Below the pieces are notes generated by a model. That model was not told the DNA's origin, did not search any database, and saw only the letters and a program-made list of their open reading frames with translations. From NCBI GenBank assembly GCA_900553545.1, contig USDP01000080.1, positions 1-7,031 on the forward strand: a stretch of 7,031 nucleotides of DNA, in the 5' to 3' direction. Positions 1-5,683 of the stretch are shown here, in pieces; positions within the stretch are counted from its first letter, which is position 1, and each line of letters opens with the position of its first letter. Both the position numbers and the translations under genes were made by a program. Source of the stretch: an uncultured Eubacteriales bacterium. Lineage in GTDB: Bacteria; Bacillota; Clostridia; Oscillospirales; Oscillospiraceae.

Positions 1-7
1 ATGCAAA

Positions 8-37
8 CGCCTCCCCACGGTTTCCCGTGGGGAGGCG
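8..37 (-). terminator. Hairpin terminator candidate after the minus-strand htrA gene
   Basis: A perfect 13-bp G+C-rich stem (8-20 with 25-37) closes on a 4-base loop. It lies 26 bases past the htrA stop codon. Read on the minus strand it is followed by GTTTGCAT, so the U-tract is short and the structure is not a textbook intrinsic terminator. The stem is strong enough to end transcription or protect the 3' end of the mRNA. What lies further left is outside the window. Confidence 0.6.
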
Positions 38-59
38 CTCACTATCTTGAGATACTGAG
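38..59. repeat. Imperfect 22-bp palindrome between htrA stop and terminator
   Basis: CTCACTATCT and AGATACTGAG flank a 2-base centre and pair at nine of ten positions (38-47 with 50-59; the mismatch is 42/55). It sits directly against the stronger hairpin at 8-37 and 4 bp from the htrA stop codon. It could be a second 3'-end hairpin on the htrA message or a protein-binding palindrome; the sequence does not decide which. Confidence 0.45.
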
Positions 60-63
60 GAAT

Positions 64-1452
64 TCAGTTGAAGAAATTGAACGGGAAGCCGCCCTGGCCG
101 TAGGAATAGCCATACTGCTGGCCATCCTGCTGCTGTTGCTGGCTGTTATCCTGCGAAGACTGGGTGCTGTCCGTCTGCGGGAGCGCGTCCTGCGTCTTTT
201 CGCCAACGGTCAGCGTCAGCTCCATCTCCTTGCCCTGCCGATAGACCGACAGCGTCAGCTCGTCGCCGATGGCCGCGCCCTTCACGGTGTTGACCAGATC
301 GGTGCTGCCGGTGATGGCCGTGCCGTTGACGGCGGTGATGATGTCATTGACCTGCAAGCCGGACTGCTCCGCTGGGCTGTCCGCCACGACCTCGGCGACC
401 GCCGCGCCCTGCGGCAGGCCGAGCTGCTGGCTCTCGCTGCTCACGTTCTGGACGCTCACGCCGATGTAGGGCTTGACGATATAGCCGTTTTCAATGATGC
501 TCTCCACGATGCTGCGCACGTCATCGATCGGGATGGCGAAGCCGATGTTATCGATCGAGGCGGTGCCGCTCGAGCTGGAGCTGGAGCCGTATTTCGCGTT
601 CGTGATGCCGACTACCTCGCCGTACATGTTAAACAGCGCGCCGCCGGAGTTGCCGGAGTTGATGGCCGCGTCGGTCTGGATCAGGCTCATGCGCAGGCCG
701 TTCGAGAACGTGACCTCACGGTTCAGCGCGCTGACCATACCGGCTGTCAGCGAAAACGTCAGCTCGCCGAGCGGGTTGCCGATGGCGACGACCTGATCGC
801 CGACATGCAGATCATCCGAGCTGCCAAGCACGACGGGCTGTAACCCTGTCGCGTCGATCTTCAGCACGGCGATGTCGTTATTCTCATCATACCCGATGAG
901 CTTGGCGTCATAGCTGCTGCCGTCGTAGAGCGAGACGGTGATGGAGTTCGAATCCTCGACGACATGATAGTTCGTCAGGATATAGCCGTCCGCCGTCAGG
1001 ATGAAGCCGGAGCCCGCCGCAGCGGACTGCGTCTGATAGCCCCAGTAGTTCGTGGTGATGGAGGTCGTGATGCCGACGGTCGAATTGACGTTCTCGGCGT
1101 AGACCTCCGCGGCGGTCAGCTCGCGGCTGGTATCAACGTGCGCCACGGTCAGCGCCTCGGTCTCACGCTGGCCCTCGAAGAGGGTCGTGCCGGTGCTGGA
1201 TGAAGCTTCCGGCTGCGCTGCGGTTTCCGTCTGGGCTGTGGTCTGCCGCGAACCGGTCAGCAGTGAAGCGCCCACACCGGACGCGCCGCCCACCAATGCA
1301 CAGGCCAGCAGCAATGCCACGACCTTGCCCGCGCCGCCGCGCTTTTTCTGCGGATGCTGCTCCGGCTGATGCACCGGAGGCTCCGGACTGAAGTTGTAAG
1401 AGTAACTCTGCTGATTTTCCACGGGACGATGCTCATTTTCATATTCGTACAT
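64..1452 (-). CDS. htrA: Membrane-anchored HtrA/DegP-family serine protease with one PDZ domain
   Basis: A 462-residue S1C-family serine protease that should degrade or manage misfolded proteins on the outer face of the membrane. The N-terminal ~42 residues are polar and end in KKRGGAGK. One hydrophobic segment (about 43-66) then acts as a signal anchor, followed by a Thr/Ala/Ser-rich linker. The trypsin-like domain shows the full triad: His163 in TNYHVVE, Asp193 in NNDIAVLKI, Ser269 in NSGNSGGALF. A PDZ domain follows (about 329-419: the YIGV start and GLQVNDIITAVNG are visible). The tail is Gln-rich and ends in aromatic and Gly residues. The start at 1452 is chosen because GAAAGGAG lies 8 bases upstream; an in-frame ATG at 1620 would add 56 residues without family character and run through the control region. 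The mature part has no cysteine. Overall plan matches Gram-positive HtrA; the native substrate is unknown. Confidence 0.95.
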   Translation of the reverse strand: MYEYENEHRPVENQQSYSYNFSPEPPVHQPEQHPQKKRGGAGKVVALLLACALVGGASGVGASLLTGSRQTTAQTETAAQPEASSSTGTTLFEGQRETEALTVAHVDTSRELTAAEVYAENVNSTVGITTSITTNYWGYQTQSAAAGSGFILTADGYILTNYHVVEDSNSITVSLYDGSSYDAKLIGYDENNDIAVLKIDATGLQPVVLGSSDDLHVGDQVVAIGNPLGELTFSLTAGMVSALNREVTFSNGLRMSLIQTDAAINSGNSGGALFNMYGEVVGITNAKYGSSSSSSGTASIDNIGFAIPIDDVRSIVESIIENGYIVKPYIGVSVQNVSSESQQLGLPQGAAVAEVVADSPAEQSGLQVNDIITAVNGTAITGSTDLVNTVKGAAIGDELTLSVYRQGKEMELTLTVGEKTQDALPQTDSTQSSQDNSQQQQQDGQQYGYSYGQGGFPFNFFN

Positions 1453-1460
1453 ATTGAAGA

Positions 1461-1468
1461 CTCCTTTC
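1461..1468 (-). promoter_or_regulatory. Ribosome binding site that fixes the htrA start
   Basis: Read on the minus strand this is GAAAGGAG, 8 bases before the ATG at 1452. It supports 1452 over the upstream in-frame ATG at 1620. Confidence 0.8.
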
Positions 1469-1490
1469 GGATGTGTGTTTCCATTGTGGC

Positions 1491-1512
1491 TTGAAACGGA
1501 TTCGTGTTTCAA
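1491..1512. repeat. Inverted repeat TTGAAAC-N8-GTTTCAA in the htrA leader
   Basis: Two perfect 7-bp arms (1491-1497 and 1506-1512) are separated by 8 bp. The repeat lies 39-60 bp upstream of the htrA start codon, just above its ribosome binding site. A third partial copy, GTGTTTC, occurs at 1475-1481 and matches 1504-1510. It could be a repressor operator or a weak RNA hairpin. It is not the CIRCE element, whose arms are longer and differ in sequence. Confidence 0.4.
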
Positions 1513-1561
1513 TTTCTGATAACAGTGTACCTCAGAATCCTGAAAGGATGCTGAAATTTTC

Positions 1562-1600
1562 CGAGAACGTTTTGTGAACACTTTGTGATATAGATGTGAA
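1562..1600 (-). promoter_or_regulatory. Tandem TTCACA-like hexamers every 11 bp, probable response-regulator binding site
   Basis: Read on the minus strand: TTCACA (1600-1595), ATCACA (1589-1584), TTCACA (1578-1573) and a degenerate TTCTCG (1567-1562), each separated by exactly 5 bp. On the plus strand this appears as TTTGTGA repeated at 1571 and 1582. Hexamer-N5-hexamer direct repeats with an 11-bp period are the known layout for OmpR/PhoB-family response regulators, for example the Bacillus PhoP box TT(A/C/T)ACA. The array ends 3 bp before the -35 of the rightward promoter and also lies upstream of htrA, so it could serve either side. Which regulator binds is inference. Confidence 0.5.
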
Positions 1601-1603
1601 GGG

Positions 1604-1633
1604 TTGACTTTTGCCTGCATTGTCCGGTATTAT
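1604..1633 (+). promoter_or_regulatory. Sigma-A-type promoter for the transporter operon
   Basis: TTGACT (-35, 1604-1609) and TATTAT (-10, 1628-1633) are separated by 18 bp. Transcription would start near 1640, giving a leader of about 50 bases before the lipoprotein gene. The leader shows no recognisable riboswitch; its only symmetry is an imperfect AACCAT-N7-ATGATT repeat at 1643-1661. Confidence 0.65.
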
Positions 1634-1689
1634 AAAGTGTCGAACCATCGATACTATGATTATAAATTAAGGCACACAAGGGGCTTTTT

Positions 1690-2193
1690 ATGAAACGAAT
1701 CAAAATGATTGTGTTATTGTGCGCGGCGCTCTGCACGCTGACCGCCTGTGGCGCGCAGCAGGAGCAGACCGTCGCCGGAACCTGTACGCTGTCCATCTCC
1801 TGCCAGACGCTGGTCGACGCGCCCGAAAAATGCAAGGCGGACAAGCAGGAGCTGATCCCGGCGGACGGCTGGATTCTGCCGGAGGAGACGTTGGAATTCT
1901 ACGAGGGCGAGAGCGTCTTCGACGTGCTCCTGCGGGAGACGAAAAATCACAAAATTCACATGGAATACAGCGAAACGCCGCTCTATCAGGCCGCCTATAT
2001 CGAGGGCATCGGCAATCTCTACGAGTTTGACGCGGGCGAAACGTCCGGCTGGATGTACAGCGTGAACGGCTGGTTCCCGAACTATGGTTGCAGCAAATAC
2101 GCCGTCGCGGACGGCGACGTGATCGCGTGGCTCTACACCTGCGACCTTGGGCAGGACGTCGGCGGCGCGGATGCTGCGGGTGCGCAGCAATGA
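1690..2193 (+). CDS. DUF4430 (transcobalamin-like) surface lipoprotein, probable corrinoid-binding component
   Basis: A 167-residue exported lipoprotein. It begins MKRIK, has a hydrophobic stretch, and has a lipobox LTAC with Cys20 as the predicted lipidated residue. The rest reads as one DUF4430 domain: CTLSISC (32-38), EFYEGESVFDVLLRE (69-83), YIEGIGNLYEFDAGETSGWMYSVNG (about 103-127), then the DGDVIAWLYTCDLGQD end (141-156). This fold is related to the C-terminal domain of transcobalamin/intrinsic factor, and in Clostridia such lipoproteins often accompany ECF transporter genes. I infer that it captures cobalamin or a related corrinoid at the cell surface and hands it to the transporter encoded next. 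The start has AAGGGG 6 bases upstream. Its stop overlaps the next start codon (ATGA). Mature cysteines at 32, 38, 134 and 151 could form disulfides. Direct ligand evidence is absent. Confidence 0.88.
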   Translation: MKRIKMIVLLCAALCTLTACGAQQEQTVAGTCTLSISCQTLVDAPEKCKADKQELIPADGWILPEETLEFYEGESVFDVLLRETKNHKIHMEYSETPLYQAAYIEGIGNLYEFDAGETSGWMYSVNGWFPNYGCSKYAVADGDVIAWLYTCDLGQDVGGADAAGAQQ

Positions 2194-3065
2194 AAAACAG
2201 GGACGCGTTTTCGGCGTTTCATCCGGCGGTGCTCTGCGGCTATTATGCGCTGATTCTGGTGTTTTCCATGTTCCTGACGCACCCGCTCTGTCTGGCGGCC
2301 TCGCTGCTGGGCGCGCTGGGCTACGCGGCGCGGCTGCGCGGCGGGCGGGCGGTGCTGCGCTCTCTTGCCTGGATGGCGCCGGTCTGGCTGCTGGCCGCAG
2401 CGGTGAACACGCTCTTCAACCACGAGGGCGCGACGATCCTGACCTATTTTTCGTCCGGCAACCCGCTGACGCTGGAATCCATGCTCTATGGCCTGTCCGC
2501 GGGCGGGATGCTTGCGGCGGTGCTGCTCTGGTTCACAACGTATCAGGCCGTAATGACGTCGGACAAATTTGTCTATCTCTTTGGCCGCGCGATCCCCGCG
2601 CTGAGTCTGGTGCTGTCGATGACGCTGCGCTTTGTGCCAAAGTTCCGCGCGCAGCTGCGCGCGGTGCAGCAGGCGCGCCAGTTCGCGGGCAATTCCGAAA
2701 AAAACGGCCCAATCCAGAAAGCCCGGACGTCTGTGGAAAATTTCTCGATTTTAGTGACATGGAGCCTGGAAAATGCCGTAGAAACAGCGGATTCCATGCG
2801 CGCGCGCGGTTACGGCCTGCCGGGCCGGACGGCGTTTTCGATTTTCCGCTTTGAAACGCGCGACGCACGGCTGCTGGCATGGCTGCTGGCCTGCGGCGGA
2901 CTTGTGATTTTTGGCTGGGCCGCAGGTACGCTCGCGTGGCGCTATTATCCAACGGTGCGCGGCGGCTTCACCGGCCTGACCGCGCTCTGCGCGGCGGCGG
3001 AGCTGGCGCTCGCGCTGACGCCGTGGGCCATAGATGCTTGGGAGGCAAGGAAATGGAATTCCTGA
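2190..3065 (+). CDS. ecfT: ECF transporter transmembrane (T) component, EcfT/CbiQ family
   Basis: A 291-residue integral membrane protein, of typical length for EcfT. It couples ATP hydrolysis by the two ECF ATPases to movement of the substrate-binding S component. Hydrophobic helices lie at about 13-30, 33-48, 58-74, 100-118, 134-148, 226-245 and 262-280. The cytoplasmic coupling helices lie at about 150-210. The second family motif is canonical (MRARGYG, 203-209), followed by the typical PGRTAFSIFRFETRD. The first motif reads ARQ (162-164) rather than the usual ARG. The start at 2190 overlaps the upstream stop as ATGA and has only a poor Shine-Dalgarno, so translational coupling is likely; a longer frame from 2088 runs through the lipoprotein gene and is not credible. 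Its 3' end overlaps the next gene by 13 bp. Confidence 0.92.
   Translation: MKNRDAFSAFHPAVLCGYYALILVFSMFLTHPLCLAASLLGALGYAARLRGGRAVLRSLAWMAPVWLLAAAVNTLFNHEGATILTYFSSGNPLTLESMLYGLSAGGMLAAVLLWFTTYQAVMTSDKFVYLFGRAIPALSLVLSMTLRFVPKFRAQLRAVQQARQFAGNSEKNGPIQKARTSVENFSILVTWSLENAVETADSMRARGYGLPGRTAFSIFRFETRDARLLAWLLACGGLVIFGWAAGTLAWRYYPTVRGGFTGLTALCAAAELALALTPWAIDAWEARKWNS
3040..3045 (+). promoter_or_regulatory. Ribosome binding site that fixes the start of the ATPase/S-component fusion
   Basis: GGGAGG lies 7 bases before the ATG at 3053, inside the end of ecfT. It supports 3053 rather than the in-frame ATG at 2879, which would add 58 residues unlike an ABC domain. Confidence 0.7.
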
Positions 3066-5680
3066 AAATCGACAATTTCAGCTTTGCCTACCCCGGACAG
3101 GAACAGGCGGCGCTGCGCGGCGTCTCGCTGACGGTGGAGCGTGGCGAGTTTCTCGTGCTCTGCGGGCCGTCCGGCTGCGGGAAGAGCACGCTGCTGCGGC
3201 AGCTCAAGCCCGCCATCGCGCCGCACGGCGAACGGCTGGGACAAATTTTGCTGGACGGACAGCCGCTGGAAAGCCTTTCTCAGGCGGACAGCAGCCGGAG
3301 GATCGGCTTCGTACAGCAGAATGTCGACAACCAGCTCGTGACCGACAAGGTCTGGCACGAGCTGGCATTCGGGCTGGAAAGCCTCGGCTATGAGACGCCG
3401 GTCATCCGGCGGCGCGTGGCCGAGATGGCCTCGTTCTTCGGCATTGAAGACTGGTTTTACCGGGACGTCGCGTCCCTCTCCGGCGGGCAGAAGCAGATGC
3501 TGAATCTGGCGTCCGTGATGGTCATGCAGCCGGATCTTCTGATCCTCGACGAGCCGACGAGCCAGCTCGACCCGATCGCGGCGTCGGAATTTCTGTCCGT
3601 TTTGGGAAAGATCAATCGCGAACTGGGGACGACGGTGCTGCTCTGCGAGCACCGGCTGGAGGAGGCGTTCGCGCTCTGCTCCCGCGCGGCGGTGCTCGAT
3701 CATGGGACATTGCTCTGCGCCGGGAAACCGGCGGAGATTGGAGAAACGCTGCGCACCTCCGGCCACGACATGTTCCTTGCAATGCCGGCGGCGATGCGCG
3801 TCTGGGGTGCGATTGATTCCGGCGCGGCCTGCCCGGTGTCTGTCAGCGAAGGACGGAACTGGCTGGAAGCGTATGCTGCATCACACCCGCTCCGCCCGCT
3901 CCCGCCCGAGCAGGCAGCCCCCGTGTCGCCGCAGACGGCGATCTCTGGAAAGGAACTCTGGTTCCGCTACGCGCAGGACGGCGCGGACGTGGTGCGCGGC
4001 CTGACGCTGACGGTGCAGCGCGGCGAATTTCTGGCGCTGCTCGGCGGCAACGGCACCGGCAAGAGTACGACGCTGAAGCTGCTGGCCGGAGCCTTACAGC
4101 CCCAGCGCGGGAAGATCGCGCGAACAGGGCGCGCGGCGCTCCTCCCACAGGACCCGCAGACGCTGCTCTCGAAAAAGACGGTGCGCGAGGAGCTGCTGGA
4201 GTCCGGGAATCCGGAGCTGGCGGGCGAGCTGGCCGCGCGGTGCGGCCTGACGGCGCTGCTGGAGCGCCACCCCTATGACATTTCCGGCGGCGAACAGCAG
4301 CGGCTGGCGCTGGCAAAGGTGCTTTTGAGCCAGCCAGATATTCTGCTGCTCGACGAGCCGACGAAGGGGCTGGACGCAGCAAGTAAAGAAGAGATCGCCG
4401 CGATCCTGCATCAGGTGCGGGCACAAGGCGTGACGATTCTTCTGGTGAGCCACGACATCGAGTTCTGCGCAAAGCACGCGACGCGCTGTGCGCTGCTGTT
4501 CGACGGCGCCATCGTGGCAGAGGATGCGCCGCGCGCGTTCTTCGCCGGGAGCAGCTTCTATACGACGGCGGCGAACCGAATGGCGCGCGGGCTGCTGCCG
4601 GAGGCGGTGACGGTCGAAGACCTCATCGCGGCCTGCGGCGGAGCGATTCCCCCTGAGATGGAGCCGAAAGACTGGGACGGCGCTCCGCTGGACGCCGTGG
4701 AGGCGCAGGCCAGGCCGAAGCGTCCGCTCTGGAAACGCATCACGGCGGGCCTTTCGCTGCTGGGCGCGGTCGGGCTGGCGATTTCCAGTCTTGGAAACAG
4801 CAGCCTCAGCGAGTTGGTCACAGCGGAAGGACTCGGCGCGGGCGCGCCGGGGATGCTCGGACGGTACGCCGGAATGTTGGCGCTGCTGGTGCTGTTCGCA
4901 GCCCTGACCTACCGCAAAGCGCCGGAGCGGAAGCACGCGCTGACAAAGCCGCCGAAAAAACACCTTTCAAAGCGGACGCTCTGGACGGCTGTGGCAGTGT
5001 TCTTGCTGATCCCCGCGACGCTGCTGCTTGGCTTTCAGGTCTGGCAGGTGAAAAACTATTATGTACTGGCGGTGGCGGTGCTGCTCGAGGCGATGATCCC
5101 GTTTTTCCTGATTTTTGAGGGGCGGAAGCCGCAGGCGCGGGAGCTTGTGGTGATCGCGGTGCTGTGCGCGCTGAACATCGCAGGCCGCGCGGCGCTGTTC
5201 ATGCTGCCGGAGTTCAAGCCGGTCGTGGCGCTGACGATTCTGGCGGGCGTGTCGTTCGGGGCGGAGAGCGGATTTCTCGTCGGGGCGATGACGATGCTGT
5301 GCTCGAACATGCTGTTCGGGCAGGGACCGTGGACGCCGTGGCAGATGTTTGCGATGGGACTCATTGGTTTCCTCGGCGGCGTCTGCTTCCACAACGGGCC
5401 GCTGCGGCAGTCCCGGCTGTCGCTCGCGATCTTCGGCGCGGTCTGCTCCGTGGTGATCTACGGCGGGATCATGAACCCGTCGACGGCGCTCATCTGGGCG
5501 CGGACGCTCGACTGGAAAGTTTTGCTAAGCTATTATCTCACGGGCATCCCGTGGGATCTGGTGCGCGGCGCGGCGACGGCGCTGTTTTTGTGGTTCGGCG
5601 CGGAACCGATGCTGGAAAAGCTGGAACGAATCCAGATCAAATACGGTCTGATGGAACACCGCGAGAACGCGGAGAGGTGA
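3053..5680 (+). CDS. Fused ECF transporter: two ATPase domains plus C-terminal membrane S-component (predicted corrinoid transporter)
   Basis: An 875-residue protein joining subunits that are usually separate. ABC domain 1 (about 1-235) has Walker A GPSGCGKST (38-46), Q-loop Gln88/89, LSGGQ (142-146), Walker B LLILDE with Glu167, and switch His200. ABC domain 2 (about 297-505) has GGNGTGKST (331-339), Gln366, SGGEQ (411-415), LLLDE with Glu435, and His467. Both nucleotide sites therefore look competent. After a charged linker come four hydrophobic segments (about 562-580, 603-620, 642-661, 668-688). An S-component-like core of about six helices follows (about 695-852); its first helix carries AxxxA spacing (Ala702, Ala706, Ala710), the motif S components use to dock on EcfT. 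The lipoprotein neighbour suggests a cobalamin-type S subunit (CblT/CbrT-like); that substrate is inferred. The start at 3053 overlaps ecfT by 13 bp. With ecfT it would form a complete ECF transporter. Confidence 0.9.
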   Translation: MEFLKIDNFSFAYPGQEQAALRGVSLTVERGEFLVLCGPSGCGKSTLLRQLKPAIAPHGERLGQILLDGQPLESLSQADSSRRIGFVQQNVDNQLVTDKVWHELAFGLESLGYETPVIRRRVAEMASFFGIEDWFYRDVASLSGGQKQMLNLASVMVMQPDLLILDEPTSQLDPIAASEFLSVLGKINRELGTTVLLCEHRLEEAFALCSRAAVLDHGTLLCAGKPAEIGETLRTSGHDMFLAMPAAMRVWGAIDSGAACPVSVSEGRNWLEAYAASHPLRPLPPEQAAPVSPQTAISGKELWFRYAQDGADVVRGLTLTVQRGEFLALLGGNGTGKSTTLKLLAGALQPQRGKIARTGRAALLPQDPQTLLSKKTVREELLESGNPELAGELAARCGLTALLERHPYDISGGEQQRLALAKVLLSQPDILLLDEPTKGLDAASKEEIAAILHQVRAQGVTILLVSHDIEFCAKHATRCALLFDGAIVAEDAPRAFFAGSSFYTTAANRMARGLLPEAVTVEDLIAACGGAIPPEMEPKDWDGAPLDAVEAQARPKRPLWKRITAGLSLLGAVGLAISSLGNSSLSELVTAEGLGAGAPGMLGRYAGMLALLVLFAALTYRKAPERKHALTKPPKKHLSKRTLWTAVAVFLLIPATLLLGFQVWQVKNYYVLAVAVLLEAMIPFFLIFEGRKPQARELVVIAVLCALNIAGRAALFMLPEFKPVVALTILAGVSFGAESGFLVGAMTMLCSNMLFGQGPWTPWQMFAMGLIGFLGGVCFHNGPLRQSRLSLAIFGAVCSVVIYGGIMNPSTALIWARTLDWKVLLSYYLTGIPWDLVRGAATALFLWFGAEPMLEKLERIQIKYGLMEHRENAER

Positions 5681-5683
5681 CGA

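Noticed and set aside
1..843. 280-residue plus-strand open frame antisense to htrA
   Set aside because: It is a mirror of the well-supported HtrA coding region, reads as Asp/Arg/Ala-rich low-information protein, begins inside the terminator hairpin, and has no ribosome binding site.
1453..1620. 56-residue N-terminal extension of HtrA from an ATG at 1620
   Set aside because: The strong GAAAGGAG at 1461-1468 points to 1452, and the extension would translate the hexamer array and inverted repeat of the control region.
1629..1634. Perfect TATAAT on the minus strand as an htrA -10 box
   Set aside because: No acceptable -35 hexamer lies 16-18 bp upstream on that strand, and it overlaps the better supported rightward -10. 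The htrA promoter remains unassigned; TTCAGG-N17-TATCAG within about 1520-1550 is only a weak alternative.
1655..1660. TATGAT as a second rightward -10 box
   Set aside because: No -35-like hexamer at the right distance, and TTGACT-N18-TATTAT upstream is a better match.
1509..1844. 111-residue minus-strand frame across the divergent region
   Set aside because: It overlaps the start of the lipoprotein gene and the promoter, and shows no family features.
2945..3766. 273-residue minus-strand frame opposite the first ABC domain
   Set aside because: Antisense shadow of a region with intact Walker motifs; Arg/Ala/Gln-rich composition typical of reversed G+C-rich coding sequence.
4094..4963. 289-residue minus-strand frame opposite the second ABC domain
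   Set aside because: Same reason: complementary frame of a clearly real ABC domain, without motifs of its own.
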